From contig NZ_CP059139.1 of NCBI RefSeq assembly GCF_014109765.1, positions 62,001-126,000 of the forward strand: DNA of 64,000 bases. The letters run 5' to 3'. The notes below the pieces were generated by a model. It worked only from the letters and a program-made list of their open reading frames with translations, searched no databases and was not told the origin of the DNA. The DNA comes from Pseudomonas berkeleyensis (GTDB lineage Bacteria; Pseudomonadota; Gammaproteobacteria; Pseudomonadales; Pseudomonadaceae). Below are positions 43,693 through 55,468 of this stretch, one piece after another. Every line of letters starts with the position of its first letter. Within the stretch, counting starts at the first letter, position 1. A program made the position numbers and the translations under genes.

Positions 43693-46293
43693 ATGATCAA
43701 CGTCGATCTGCAACAACTGGTTCAAGCCCTGGATGCCGCGAGCAAGCGCGACCTGGAAATGGCCGCCGAACGCTGCGTGGTGCGCGGCGGCAACAAGATC
43801 CTCGTCGAAGACCTGCTGCTGGGCTTGCTGGAGCGCCCGGAAAGCCTGCTGGCGCGCGCCCTGCAGGACGCCGAGATCGATGCCGGTGAGCTGGCCCAGG
43901 CGCTGCAGCCGCGCGGCGAACACAGCGAGTCGCGCAACCCGGTGTTTTCTGCCGAACTGGTGCAATGGCTGCAGGATGCCCTGCTGGTCGCCAACCTGGA
44001 GCTGGGCGCCAGCCAGATCGATCAGGCCGCGCTGATCCTCGCCCTGCTGCGCAACCCCATGCGCTACGCCGGCAGCCGTTACCAGGCGCTGCTGGGCAAG
44101 CTCAACGCCGAGCGCCTGCGCGACTTCGCCCTCAGCCAGCAGCCGCAAGGCAGTGCCGGCAAGCCGGCAGCCGGCGGCGAATCCAACCTGGCGCGCTTCA
44201 CCCACAACTTCACCCAGCAGGCCCGCGACGGCAAGCTCGACCCGGTGCTGTGCCGTGACGGCGTGATCCGCCAGATGATCGATATCCTCGCCCGCCGCCG
44301 CAAGAACAACCCCATCGTGGTCGGTGAGGCTGGCGTCGGCAAGACCGCCATCGTCGAGGGCCTGGCCCTGCGCATCGCCACTGGCGAGGTGCCGCAGGTG
44401 CTCAAGGGCGTCGAGCTGCTGTGCCTGGATCTCGGCCTGCTGCAGGCCGGCGCCAGCGTCAAGGGTGAGTTCGAGCGCCGCCTGCAGGGCGTGATCGACG
44501 AAGTGAAGGCCTCGCCCAAGCCGATCATCCTGTTCATCGACGAAGCCCACACCCTGATCGGCGCCGGTGGCCAGGCCGGCAGCGGCGACGCCGCCAACCT
44601 GCTCAAACCGGCGCTGGCCCGTGGCGAGCTGCGCACCATCGCTGCCACCACCTGGAGCGAATACAAGAAGTACTTCGAGAAGGATCCGGCCCTGGCCCGC
44701 CGCTTCCAGCCGGTGCAACTGCACGAGCCCACTGTCGACGAGGCGGTCACCATCCTGCGCGGTCTGGCGCCAGTGTACGAGAAGAGCCACGGTATCTACC
44801 TGCGCGATGATGCGGTGGTCGCTGCTGCTGAACTGTCGGCGCGCTACCTGGCCGGCCGCCAGCTGCCGGACAAGGCCGTGGACGTGCTCGACACCGCCTG
44901 CGCCCGCGTGCGTATCAGCCTGGCCGCCGCGCCCGAAGCACTGGAGCGCCTGCGCGGCGAGATCGCCGAGGGCGAGCGCCAGGGTGAAGCCATGCGCCGC
45001 GACCTGGATGCCGGCCTGGCCATCGATGGTGAAGCATTGGACGCACTGGATAGCCGTCTGGTCGCCGCCCGTGCCGAACTGGAGCAGGTCGAGACCCGCT
45101 GGGCCGTACAGCGAGATCTGGCCGAGCGTCTGCTGGAGCAGCGCAAGCAATGCGCCGCCGCCCGTCTCGGTAACGACGACGGCAGCAGCGATGAGTCGCG
45201 CCCGAGCCTGGAAGAACTGGAAGCCGAGCTACGCGCCATCCAGGCCGAGCTGGCCGCTGCCCAGGCCAGCGAGCGCCTGGTCAGCTTCGAGGTCTGCCCG
45301 CGCCTGGTGGCCGAAGTGATCAGCCACTGGACGGGCGTGCCGCTGAGCCAGCTGGCGCGTGAGCACAACACCAAGGTCATCACCTTCGCCGACGACCTGC
45401 GCCAGCGCGTGCGCGGCCAGGAGCAGGCGATCCAGGCGCTGGACAAGGCCATGCGCGCCACCGCTGCAGGTTTGAACAAGCCCGATGCACCGGTGGGCGT
45501 GTTCCTATTGGTCGGCCCCAGCGGCGTCGGCAAGACCGAGACCGCCCTGGCACTGGCCGACCTGCTGTATGGCGGCGAGCGTTTCCTCACCGTGATCAAC
45601 ATGTCCGAATTCCAGGAGAAGCACACCGTCTCCCGCCTGATCGGCGCGCCGCCCGGCTACGTCGGTTACGGCGAAGGCGGCATGCTCACCGAGGCCGTGC
45701 GGCAGAAGCCCTACTCGGTGATCCTGCTCGACGAAGTCGAAAAAGCCGACCCGGACGTGATGAACGTCTTCTACCAGATCTTCGACAAGGGCGTGGCCAA
45801 CGACGGTGAAGGGCGCGAGATCAACTTCCGCAACACCCTGATCCTGATGACCAGCAACCTGGCCAGCGAGCGTATCGCCAGCCTGTGTGCCGGCGGTGAA
45901 CGTCCGGCCACCGAGGATCTGGAACTGGCCATCCGCCCGCAACTGACCCAGCACTTCAAGCCGGCCCTGCTCGGGCGCATGCGCGTGGTGCCCTACTACC
46001 CCATGGACAGCGACCTGCTGCGCCAGCTGGTCGGCCTCAAGCTGGCCCGTTTCGGCGAGCGCCTGGCGCGTCGCCAGCTCGCCTTCAGCCATTGCGACGG
46101 CCTGGTCGAGCATCTGGCTGAACGCTGCACCCATGGCGACAGCGGTGCGCGTTTGATCGATCACCTGATCGACCAGCACCTGCAACCGCTGGTGGTCGAT
46201 CGCCTGCTTGATGCCATGGCTGCCGGTGAAAGCCTGCAGCGCGTGCATGCCACGCTGGATGCCGATTCCGCCGTGACCTGTGAGTTCGCCTGA
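43693..46293 (+). CDS. clpV: T6SS AAA+ ATPase ClpV
   Basis: 866 residues (TssH). N-domain (1-150), first AAA+ module with Walker A GEAGVGKT near 211-218, a middle coiled-coil domain, second AAA+ module with GPSGVGKT near 608-615, and a ClpB C-terminal domain. It disassembles contracted TssBC sheaths in the cytoplasm. Length is normal for ClpV. Confidence 0.96.
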   Translation: MINVDLQQLVQALDAASKRDLEMAAERCVVRGGNKILVEDLLLGLLERPESLLARALQDAEIDAGELAQALQPRGEHSESRNPVFSAELVQWLQDALLVANLELGASQIDQAALILALLRNPMRYAGSRYQALLGKLNAERLRDFALSQQPQGSAGKPAAGGESNLARFTHNFTQQARDGKLDPVLCRDGVIRQMIDILARRRKNNPIVVGEAGVGKTAIVEGLALRIATGEVPQVLKGVELLCLDLGLLQAGASVKGEFERRLQGVIDEVKASPKPIILFIDEAHTLIGAGGQAGSGDAANLLKPALARGELRTIAATTWSEYKKYFEKDPALARRFQPVQLHEPTVDEAVTILRGLAPVYEKSHGIYLRDDAVVAAAELSARYLAGRQLPDKAVDVLDTACARVRISLAAAPEALERLRGEIAEGERQGEAMRRDLDAGLAIDGEALDALDSRLVAARAELEQVETRWAVQRDLAERLLEQRKQCAAARLGNDDGSSDESRPSLEELEAELRAIQAELAAAQASERLVSFEVCPRLVAEVISHWTGVPLSQLAREHNTKVITFADDLRQRVRGQEQAIQALDKAMRATAAGLNKPDAPVGVFLLVGPSGVGKTETALALADLLYGGERFLTVINMSEFQEKHTVSRLIGAPPGYVGYGEGGMLTEAVRQKPYSVILLDEVEKADPDVMNVFYQIFDKGVANDGEGREINFRNTLILMTSNLASERIASLCAGGERPATEDLELAIRPQLTQHFKPALLGRMRVVPYYPMDSDLLRQLVGLKLARFGERLARRQLAFSHCDGLVEHLAERCTHGDSGARLIDHLIDQHLQPLVVDRLLDAMAAGESLQRVHATLDADSAVTCEFA

Positions 46294-46303
46294 GGTGCCG
46301 CCG

Positions 46304-47833
<1,530 letters not shown>

Positions 47834-47880
47834 GCATGCCTGCCCATCTTCTACCCACTGTCACCCAAGGAGCGCATTCC

Positions 47881-48015
47881 ATGCTGCATCGCTATCGGAC
47901 GGCCGCCCTGCTGGCCCTGGCCATCGCCCTGGCCGGCTGCACTGGCAATTACAAGTTCAGCGACGACCAATACCGCCCGCTGGGCGACCCGCAAGCCGAG
48001 AAACGCGGCCACTGA
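47881..48015 (+). CDS. Very small T6SS lipoprotein (OrfX-like)
   Basis: 44 residues read directly from the sequence: start MLHRYRTAALLALAIALAGC with Cys20 as lipid anchor, then a 24-residue hydrophilic tail ending DPQAEKRGH. AAGGAG lies upstream. Position between the sigma-54 activator and fha is the same as that of the small orfX between sfa2 and fha2 in P. aeruginosa, as I recall it. Function unknown. Confidence 0.8.
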   Translation: MLHRYRTAALLALAIALAGCTGNYKFSDDQYRPLGDPQAEKRGH

Positions 48016-48035
48016 CCGCAAGGAGTAGGTTCACC

Positions 48036-49232
48036 ATGGAACTGGTATTCGATGTGGTCAGCGCGCAGCAGTTCGTGCCAGGTCTGTTGACCACCAAAAC
48101 CTTCAAACAGGCCGGCGGCGTGATCGGTCGTGCCGACGAGTGCGACTGGGTGATTCCCGATCGCAAGCGCATCCTCTCCAGTCGGCATGCGGAAGTCAGC
48201 TATCGCGATGGCGCCTTCTACCTGACCGACACCAGCAGCAATGGCATCCAGCTCAAGGACAGCGGTGCCAGCCTGGCCAAGGGCAGCCCGCAGCGGATCG
48301 AGCATGGCAGCGTGTATTGCCTGGGCGACTTCGAAATTCGCGCACGGCTGGTTCAGGATCCGGCCATGTTCGAAGGGGATATCGGTCTGCCGCAGGCCGC
48401 CGGCAGCATCATCCCGGATGATGCTTTCCTCGACCTCGATCCGCTCACCGCGCTGGATCAGCAGGAGCGCGTGTACGCCGAGGTGGACGACCTCACCGCC
48501 GTGCTGCGCCCCAGCACCGCACAGGCGCAGCAGCGCGACTACGCGCAGATCGACGAGGAAAACCTGCTGGTGCCCGAGCTGGTGATGCCGACACCTGCGC
48601 CGCAACCGAAAGTCGCCCCGGAACCCGAACGCCTGCCGCCGACCTTCTGGGAGAAGTTCTCCGATGCCCTCGGCGTGCGTGTCGACGACCTTGATGACGA
48701 TGCCCGCGAAGCGCTGGCGCTGAATGCCGCCAAGCTGCTCAAGCAGAGCGTCGGCAGCCTGCAGCAGGCGCTGCGTACCCGCAGCGAGCTGAAGAACGAA
48801 CTGCGTCTGGCGCTGACCACGGTGCAGAGCGCTGGCAACAACCCGCTCAAGCATGGCCTGGATACCAGCGAGACGCTGACCGCGCTGCTGCGTGGCGGCA
48901 AGCCTGGCCAACTACCGGCCGAGCAAGCCATCAACCGCAGCTTCCGCGACCTGCAGGCGCACCAGGTGGCGCTGCTCGCGGCCAGCCGCGCAGCCGTTCA
49001 GGGCATGTTCGAACAGTTCGCCCCGGAGCAACTGACCATGCGTTTCGAGCGTAACGGTCGCAAGCCGTTGCTGCCGACCGATGGCGGCCGCTGGCGCGCC
49101 TACCGCCGCCTGCATGCCTCGCTGGAGCAGAACGACGACTGGAGCGATCGCCTGTTCGCCCGTGATTTCGCCAGTGCCTACGAAGAGCAGGTTCGCCTGA
49201 TCGCCACCCTCAATACCGACCTTCAAGGATGA
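48036..49232 (+). CDS. tagH: FHA-domain T6SS regulator (Fha/TagH)
   Basis: 398 residues. N-terminal FHA domain (about 20-105) with GRADECDWVIPD, SSRHAEVSYRDG and TDTSSNGI, the phosphothreonine-binding pattern. Then a charged, proline-containing linker and a C-terminal TagH domain (about 215-395; LTMRFERNGRKPLLPT, WRAYRRLHASLEQND). It is the probable substrate and reader of the Stk1 kinase at the end of the cluster. Its stop overlaps the tssJ start (ATGA). Confidence 0.94.
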   Translation: MELVFDVVSAQQFVPGLLTTKTFKQAGGVIGRADECDWVIPDRKRILSSRHAEVSYRDGAFYLTDTSSNGIQLKDSGASLAKGSPQRIEHGSVYCLGDFEIRARLVQDPAMFEGDIGLPQAAGSIIPDDAFLDLDPLTALDQQERVYAEVDDLTAVLRPSTAQAQQRDYAQIDEENLLVPELVMPTPAPQPKVAPEPERLPPTFWEKFSDALGVRVDDLDDDAREALALNAAKLLKQSVGSLQQALRTRSELKNELRLALTTVQSAGNNPLKHGLDTSETLTALLRGGKPGQLPAEQAINRSFRDLQAHQVALLAASRAAVQGMFEQFAPEQLTMRFERNGRKPLLPTDGGRWRAYRRLHASLEQNDDWSDRLFARDFASAYEEQVRLIATLNTDLQG

Positions 49233-49720
49233 ACACCATGCCTCGCCTGCTTTCCCTGGCCCTGTGCGCCGTGCTGCTGACACTCGCCGGCTGCGCCGCG
49301 ATGTCGCCTTACTCGACCATGACCAAGCTGGATCTGAGCCTCACCGGCAGTGATCAGCTCAACCCGGATCTGCACGGTCGCCCCTCGCCCATCGTGCTGC
49401 GGCTGATCGAACTCAAGCACCCGGTGGCCTTCGAGAACGCCGATTTCTTCTCCCTCTACCAGCGGCCCAAGGAAGCCCTGGCGCCTGATCTGGTGACCCT
49501 GGAAGAACTCGAGCTGCGCCCGGGTGAAACCCGTGAGTTGAAGGTTTCGGTGCAGGAAGGCAGCCGCTACGTCGCTGTGCTCGCCGCCTATCGCGACCTG
49601 CCGGAAGCCAACTGGCGCTACGTGATCGCGATCAACGAGCAGCAGCGCAACGTCGCCAACCTACGCCTCGACGAGCGCGGCATTCGCAACCTGGATGACC
49701 CGCAGGAGCGCAGCCGATGA
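49229..49720 (+). CDS. tssJ: T6SS outer-membrane lipoprotein TssJ
   Basis: 163 residues with lipobox LAGC (Cys22). Mature transthyretin-like domain with LDLSLTGSDQLNPDLHGRPS, SPIVLRLIELKHP and FFSLYQ, typical of TssJ. Anchors TssM to the outer membrane. ATGA overlaps with fha before it and tssK after it. Confidence 0.95.
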   Translation: MNTMPRLLSLALCAVLLTLAGCAAMSPYSTMTKLDLSLTGSDQLNPDLHGRPSPIVLRLIELKHPVAFENADFFSLYQRPKEALAPDLVTLEELELRPGETRELKVSVQEGSRYVAVLAAYRDLPEANWRYVIAINEQQRNVANLRLDERGIRNLDDPQERSR

Positions 49721-51048
49721 GCCAGCATAAAGTCATCTGGCAGGAAGGCATGCTGCTGCGCCCGCAGCACTTCCAGCAGAACGATCGTTACTTCGATCAC
49801 CAGCTCAAGGTGCGTACGCAGAAGCTGGACAGCTATGCCTGGGGCTTCTTCGAACTGGAGATCGACCGCCAGTTCCTCAACATGGGCAAGCTGGTGGTGA
49901 GCAAGGCCAGCGGCGTGCTGCCCGACGGCAGCCTCTTCGACCTTGGCGCCGAGCGCGAGCCGCTGGGCCTGGACGTGCCGCCGAACACCGGCAACACCCC
50001 GGTCTACCTGGCGCTACCGCTGGTTACCGGCAACCACATCGAGAGCCGCCGCCCGGAGCAGCGTGACGTGCTGGCGCGCTATGTCGCCTTCGACGAGGAA
50101 GTGGCTGACTGCAACGCCGGCGACAGCAGTGTCAGTCAGGTCAGCACTGGTCGCCCGGACTTCCGCCTGCTGCTCGGCGAGCAGCAGAGCGACCAGGCCT
50201 ATGTGAAGCTCAAGCTGTGCGACGTGCTCGACACCACGCCGGACGGGGTGATCAGCCTCGACCCGGAATTCAGCCCGACCTACGTCAACTTCCAGGCCTC
50301 CGGCTACCTGCTGAGCTGCCTCAAGGAAGTGATCAGCATGCTCGCCCACCGTGGCGACATCCTCGCCGAGCGCATTCGCGCCACCGGCAAGGTGGGTGGC
50401 GCCGAGGTCGGCGACTTCATGATGCTGCAACTGATCAACCGCTACGAGCCGATCCTGCGTCATCACCTGGGCGTCGAGCAGGTGCACCCGGAGCAGATCT
50501 ACCGTGAGCTGGTCGGCCTGCTCGGCGAATTGGCCACTTTCTCCAGCGAGACCAAGCGCCCGCGCCTGGAAGGCCGCTACCTGCACAGCGACCAGGGCCT
50601 GAGCTTTCGCAAGCTGATGGACGCCATCCGCCAGGTGCTGTCGATGGTGCTCGAACAGCACGCCATCGAGATGCTCCTGCAGCAGCGCCAGTACGGCATC
50701 CAGGTGTCGCCGCTGCACGACCACAAGCTGCTCGGCACCTCCAGTTTCGTGCTCGCAGCCAGCGCCCAGTGCGACTCCGAGGAGCTGCGCCAGCGCCTGC
50801 CGGCGCACCTCAAGGTCGGTCCGGTGGAGCGCATTCGTCAGCTGGTCAACCTGCACCTGCCGGGGATCAAGGTCAAACCGCTGCCGGTGGCGCCACGGCA
50901 GATTCCCTTCCACTCGGGCAAGACCTACTTCGCCTTGGAGCTCAGCTCCGAGGAACTGGCGCAGCTGGAACGCTCCGGCGGCTTCGCCTTCCACGTGTCC
51001 GGCGAGTTCTCCGGGCTTGAGCTGAAATTCTGGGCGATCAGGAACTGA
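49717..51048 (+). CDS. tssK: T6SS baseplate-membrane connector TssK
   Basis: 443 residues (VasE/ImpJ). Shows KVIWQEGMLLRPQHFQQNDR at the start, LRRGDI-like LAHRGDILAERI, and HDHKLLGTSSFVLAA. Connects the TssEFG wedges to TssL/TssM. Starts in a 4-base overlap with tssJ. Confidence 0.96.
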   Translation: MSQHKVIWQEGMLLRPQHFQQNDRYFDHQLKVRTQKLDSYAWGFFELEIDRQFLNMGKLVVSKASGVLPDGSLFDLGAEREPLGLDVPPNTGNTPVYLALPLVTGNHIESRRPEQRDVLARYVAFDEEVADCNAGDSSVSQVSTGRPDFRLLLGEQQSDQAYVKLKLCDVLDTTPDGVISLDPEFSPTYVNFQASGYLLSCLKEVISMLAHRGDILAERIRATGKVGGAEVGDFMMLQLINRYEPILRHHLGVEQVHPEQIYRELVGLLGELATFSSETKRPRLEGRYLHSDQGLSFRKLMDAIRQVLSMVLEQHAIEMLLQQRQYGIQVSPLHDHKLLGTSSFVLAASAQCDSEELRQRLPAHLKVGPVERIRQLVNLHLPGIKVKPLPVAPRQIPFHSGKTYFALELSSEELAQLERSGGFAFHVSGEFSGLELKFWAIRN

Positions 51049-51050
51049 CC

Positions 51051-51932
51051 ATGACAACCAAGGAAATGGAATACGGCCAGGATGACAAGACGGTCATCCT
51101 CAACCGCAAGGGTGAATCGCGCGCAGAAAGCCCGCTGACCGACTTCAGCGCGCCGCCGAAATTCGAGCAGTTGGAAGAACGCATGATCTTCGCCGCGCGC
51201 CTGCGCCCGGCAGAGAGCTTCAACATCAGCCTCAACCCGCTGGTGGCAGCGGCGTCCTCGCTGCTCTCGGAAGTGGTGCGCCTCAAGCACAGCTTCGAGA
51301 GCGAGGATCTGGATGCCCTCAATCAGCGCCTGACCCGTGAGATCAAGCTGTTCGAGCACCGCGCCCTGCACGACGGCGCCGAGAGCAGCCAGGTGATGGC
51401 CGCCCGCTACGTGCTGTGCACCGTGGTCGACGAGGCGGTGGTGACCACGCCCTGGGGCAACGAGAGCCAGTGGTCGCAGATGAGTCTGCTGTCCTCGTTC
51501 CACAACGAGACCTTCGGCGGCGAGAAGTTCTTCCAGTTGCTCGAGCGCCTGTCGCGCAACCCGGTCAAGCACCTGCCGATGCTGGAGCTGATGTACCTGT
51601 GCCTGTCGCTCGGTTTCGAAGGCAAGTACCGCGTGCTGCAGCGCGGCATGCTCGAACTGGAAGCGGTGCGCGACAGCCTCTACAGGCAGATTCGCCAGCT
51701 GCGCGGCGACGTGCCGCGCGAAGTCTCACCGCACTGGCAGGGCCTGAAGGACACCCGTCGGCGTCTGGTGCGCATCGTGCCGTGGTGGCTGGTGGCGCTG
51801 TTCACCCTGATGTGCCTGGTGATGATGTACGCCGGCTTCGCCTGGGTGCTCGGCGAGCAGCGCGACACCGTTCTCAAGCCGTACCAGCAACTCGACCCGG
51901 CCTCGGGTGTCAGCATGGATGACATGAAATGA
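51051..51932 (+). CDS. tssL: T6SS inner-membrane protein TssL (DotU)
   Basis: 293 residues. Cytoplasmic hook domain (RPAESFNISLNPLVAAASSL, YVLCTVVDEAVVTTPWG, SSFHNETFGGEKFFQLLERL) and one C-terminal membrane anchor (about 242-268; VPWWLVALFTLMCLVMMYAG). No OmpA-like peptidoglycan-binding extension. Overlaps tssM by 4 bases. Confidence 0.96.
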   Translation: MTTKEMEYGQDDKTVILNRKGESRAESPLTDFSAPPKFEQLEERMIFAARLRPAESFNISLNPLVAAASSLLSEVVRLKHSFESEDLDALNQRLTREIKLFEHRALHDGAESSQVMAARYVLCTVVDEAVVTTPWGNESQWSQMSLLSSFHNETFGGEKFFQLLERLSRNPVKHLPMLELMYLCLSLGFEGKYRVLQRGMLELEAVRDSLYRQIRQLRGDVPREVSPHWQGLKDTRRRLVRIVPWWLVALFTLMCLVMMYAGFAWVLGEQRDTVLKPYQQLDPASGVSMDDMK

Positions 51933-54900
51933 AGAGCTTCTTCGCCAAACTTGGCGCCTTTTTCCGCAAGACCTGGGTCTGGAGTCTGTTGCTGGTTCTG
52001 ATCCTTGCGCTGCTGGTGTGGTTCGTCGGCCCGCTGCTGGCGGTCAGTGACTACAAATTCTGGGAGTCGGCCACCAGCCGTCTGCTGACCATCAGCCTGC
52101 TATTCCTGCTCTGGGGGCTGGGCATGGTATTCGCCAGCTGGCGCTCCACTGCGCGCAAGAAGGCCGAAGAGAACGATGCCGATGCGCAGGAACGCCTGCG
52201 CCGTGAGGAGCAGATCAGCGAGGAGCAGAACGAACTGCGCCATCGCTTCAAGGACGCTCTGCGCACCCTCAAGCGCTCCACCCTGTACCGTGGTCGCAGC
52301 GAGAAATGGCGCAACGACCTGCCCTGGTACCTGCTGCTCGGCCCGCAGGGCAGCGGCAAGACCAGTTTGCTGGACTTCTCCGGACTGGACTTTCCGCTCA
52401 ACCGTGGCGACAACCAGCGTCTGACCAAGGACGTGTCCGGCACCCGTTACGCCGACTGGTACTTCGCCGACCACGCCGTGCTGATCGACACCGCCGGCCG
52501 TTACCTGACCCAGCCTGACGCTCAGGTCGATGGCCGCGCCTGGGGCACCTTGTTGGGTCTGCTACGCCAGCGCCGTGCGCGCCCGCTCAATGGTGTGCTG
52601 GTGAGCATTCCGGTCGAGCAGCTGCAGGGCGGCAGCGAAGTGGAGCTGGAAACCCTGGCCCGTCAGACCCGTCAGCGCCTGCACGAGATTCATCAGCGCC
52701 TGGGCGCCGACGTGCCGGTCTACCTGGTGCTGAGCAAGGCCGACAAGGTGCTGGGCTTCGACGAGTTCTTCGATCAGCTGTCGCGTGAGGAAAGCGAGCA
52801 GGTGCTCGGCGCCAGCTTCCGCAAGGAGCAGAACGCCAGCGATGTAAGCGTCGTGCGTCAGGAGTTCGAAGAGCTGCTGCGCCGTCTCAACAGCCAGGTG
52901 ATCCTGCGTATGCACCAGGAGCGCGATACCCAGCGCCGTGGTCGCATCCTCGACTTCCCGCACCAGCTCGGCCAGATCGGCGAGCGCCTGTGCCTGTTCA
53001 TCGAACTGGCCTTCGCCGGCAACCGCTACCAGCGTGCCAGCAAGCTGCGCGGCTTCTACCTGACCAGCGCGCCGCAACTCAATGAGCAGCTTGACCCGCT
53101 GACAGCCGGCATCGGCCGCAACCTCGGCCTGGCCGGCAGTGCGCTGCCGACCTTCCGCAGTGGTCGTGCACGCTTCATCCACCACCTGCTCAGCCAGGTG
53201 ATTTTCCCCGAGGCGGAGCTGGCCGGTCTGGATCAGAAGGAAGTGCGCCGCATCGATTGGGGCCAGCGCGCCATGTACGCCACCGCCTTCGCCGTGCTGG
53301 CGCTGTTCGGTGTGCTCTGGGCCACCGGCTTCTCGGCCAACCACGGGCGTCTGGAAGAACTGCGCGAAATCGCCCAGAAGCTCACCCGCGAGCACGGTGC
53401 GATCAACCCGCAGGACGATGCCCAGCAGGTGCTCAAGGCACTGGACAGCAGCTACGCCGCGACCTTGGTGTTCCCACCCAAGGGCGACGTGTCCTACCTG
53501 CAGCGTACCGGTCTGTTCCAGGGCGAAGCGGTCAATCCGTCGTTGCACTCGACCTACCGCGCCGAGTTGGAAAACCTCTTGCTGCCACGCGTGGCGCGCC
53601 AGCTGGAAGCGCAGATCCGCGCCAACCTCAGCGACCGCGAACGCCTGCTCGGCAGCCTGCGCGCCTACCTGATGCTCAACCTCGAAGAGCGCCGCGACGC
53701 CGACTTTCTCAAGGAGTGGGTCGCTGCCGACTGGTCGCTGCGCTACGCCGGCAACAGCCCGGCACAGCATGGCCTGAACACGCACTTCGCGCGCCTGCTC
53801 GATGAGTCGTTCGCGCCCTATGCGCTCAACACCCAGCTGGTCGCCCAGGCGCGTCAGGTGCTGCGCAGCGAGTCGCTGGCCAACGTCGTCTACCGCATGC
53901 TGCGTGAGCAGGCGCGTAGCCTGCCGGACTACCGCCTGAGCCAGAAGCTCGGCCCGCAGGCCGGTCTGATCAATGGCAGCGACTACGCCATCCCAGGCTT
54001 CTACACCCAGAGCGGTTACAGCAAGACCTTCACTGCTCAGGGCGGCAACCTGGTGCGTGAGATCCTGCGTGACAACTGGGTGCTGGGCGAAGGCGAAACC
54101 CTCAGCGCCGGTGACCTCGGTCGCCTGATGGTGGAGCTGGAGCAACTGTACTTCCGTGACTACGGCAACTACTGGGGCGAAGCCATCGCCCAGCTCAGCC
54201 TGGAGCCGATCGGCAGCGCTGGGCGTGGTGCCAGCCTGCTGGGTGGTCTGACTGCCGCCAACTCGCCGCTGCTGCAACTGCTGGTGGAAGTGCGCGACAA
54301 CACCCGCTTCAAGGGACTGGCCGAGGCTGCTGACGACGCCGGTGCCGCCGCTGCCGCGCTGGAAGGCACCAAGGGCAAGTTGGGCAAGGCCGCCAAGCTG
54401 GCCAGCGCCGCTGCCGAACAAGCGCAACAGGCTCTGGCCAAGAACACCCCGGACACCGCGCGCAAGACGCTGGAGCGTCGCTTCGAGAGCCTGCACAAGC
54501 TGCTCGACGATAACGGCGGTGCCGGTGTCGAACTGGCCGCCGGCCTGCAGGCGCTGGACGAGTTGCAACGCCAGCTGGCCAGTTTGGCCAACGCCGGCGC
54601 CAGCGATCAGGCCGCGTTCGAGATGGCCAAGGCGCGCATGGGCGGCAAGCGCGATGCGATCAACCAGGTGCGCAGCGCCGCTGCGCGCTTGCCGCAACCG
54701 GTGGGCAACTGGCTGGCGCTGCTGGCCGAGGATAGCTGGACGCTGGTGCTCAATGACGCTTACCACTTCCTCAACCAGCGCTACCAGAGCGAGCTGTACG
54801 CCGCCTACGACAACTCGCTGAAGCAGCGTTATCCGTTCACCGCGCACAGCGAAAGCGATGTGGCGGTGGCCGACTTCCGCGAGTTCTTCAAGGCTCAGGG

Positions 54901-55468
54901 CATCGCCGAACGCTTCTTCGACAGCTACCTGCGTCCCTTCGTCAGCGGCAGCGCCGACGAATACCGCCTGCGTCGCGTCGATGGCCGTGGCCTGCCGCTG
55001 TCGCGCGAGTTCCTCCTGCAGATGAGCCGCGCCCAGGTGATCCGCCGCAGCTTCTTCGCCGAAAACCCGGCCGAGCCGCAGGTGCTGTTCAAGCTCGAAC
55101 CCTACTCGCTGGACTCCAGCCTGAGCCGTGCCGACTTCCGCTTCGGCAAGCAGCAACTGGAATACCGCCACGGGCCGATCGTCGCCACCGCCTTCCGCTG
55201 GCCGGCAGCGAGCGAGGAAGACCGCACCAGCCTGGTGGTCGAGGAACTGGGTGGTCGCCGCGTCGGTATCGAGAAGAACACCGGCCCCTGGTCGCTGTTC
55301 CGCCTGCTCGACCTGATGGACGTGGACTACCACAGCGGTCGTGACGTGCTGATCCTCAAGGCCAATCTCGGTGGTCTGCACGCCAACTACCTGCTGCACA
55401 GCCAGCGCTCGCCGAACCCGTTCGACATCGGCCTGCTGCGCAGCTTCAAGCTGCCGGCGACGCTCTGA
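51929..55468 (+). CDS. tssM: T6SS inner-membrane protein TssM (IcmF)
   Basis: 1179 residues. Two N-terminal membrane segments, a cytoplasmic NTPase-like domain with intact Walker A GPQGSGKT at 138-145, a third membrane segment near 447-465 (AMYATAFAVLALFGVLWATG), and a long periplasmic domain ending in the TssJ-binding part. An Ala-rich region near 800-845 (ADDAGAAAAALEGTKGKLG) is low-complexity. It spans the envelope in the T6SS membrane complex. Stop and stp1 start share one base. Confidence 0.96.
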   Translation: MKSFFAKLGAFFRKTWVWSLLLVLILALLVWFVGPLLAVSDYKFWESATSRLLTISLLFLLWGLGMVFASWRSTARKKAEENDADAQERLRREEQISEEQNELRHRFKDALRTLKRSTLYRGRSEKWRNDLPWYLLLGPQGSGKTSLLDFSGLDFPLNRGDNQRLTKDVSGTRYADWYFADHAVLIDTAGRYLTQPDAQVDGRAWGTLLGLLRQRRARPLNGVLVSIPVEQLQGGSEVELETLARQTRQRLHEIHQRLGADVPVYLVLSKADKVLGFDEFFDQLSREESEQVLGASFRKEQNASDVSVVRQEFEELLRRLNSQVILRMHQERDTQRRGRILDFPHQLGQIGERLCLFIELAFAGNRYQRASKLRGFYLTSAPQLNEQLDPLTAGIGRNLGLAGSALPTFRSGRARFIHHLLSQVIFPEAELAGLDQKEVRRIDWGQRAMYATAFAVLALFGVLWATGFSANHGRLEELREIAQKLTREHGAINPQDDAQQVLKALDSSYAATLVFPPKGDVSYLQRTGLFQGEAVNPSLHSTYRAELENLLLPRVARQLEAQIRANLSDRERLLGSLRAYLMLNLEERRDADFLKEWVAADWSLRYAGNSPAQHGLNTHFARLLDESFAPYALNTQLVAQARQVLRSESLANVVYRMLREQARSLPDYRLSQKLGPQAGLINGSDYAIPGFYTQSGYSKTFTAQGGNLVREILRDNWVLGEGETLSAGDLGRLMVELEQLYFRDYGNYWGEAIAQLSLEPIGSAGRGASLLGGLTAANSPLLQLLVEVRDNTRFKGLAEAADDAGAAAAALEGTKGKLGKAAKLASAAAEQAQQALAKNTPDTARKTLERRFESLHKLLDDNGGAGVELAAGLQALDELQRQLASLANAGASDQAAFEMAKARMGGKRDAINQVRSAAARLPQPVGNWLALLAEDSWTLVLNDAYHFLNQRYQSELYAAYDNSLKQRYPFTAHSESDVAVADFREFFKAQGIAERFFDSYLRPFVSGSADEYRLRRVDGRGLPLSREFLLQMSRAQVIRRSFFAENPAEPQVLFKLEPYSLDSSLSRADFRFGKQQLEYRHGPIVATAFRWPAASEEDRTSLVVEELGGRRVGIEKNTGPWSLFRLLDLMDVDYHSGRDVLILKANLGGLHANYLLHSQRSPNPFDIGLLRSFKLPATL

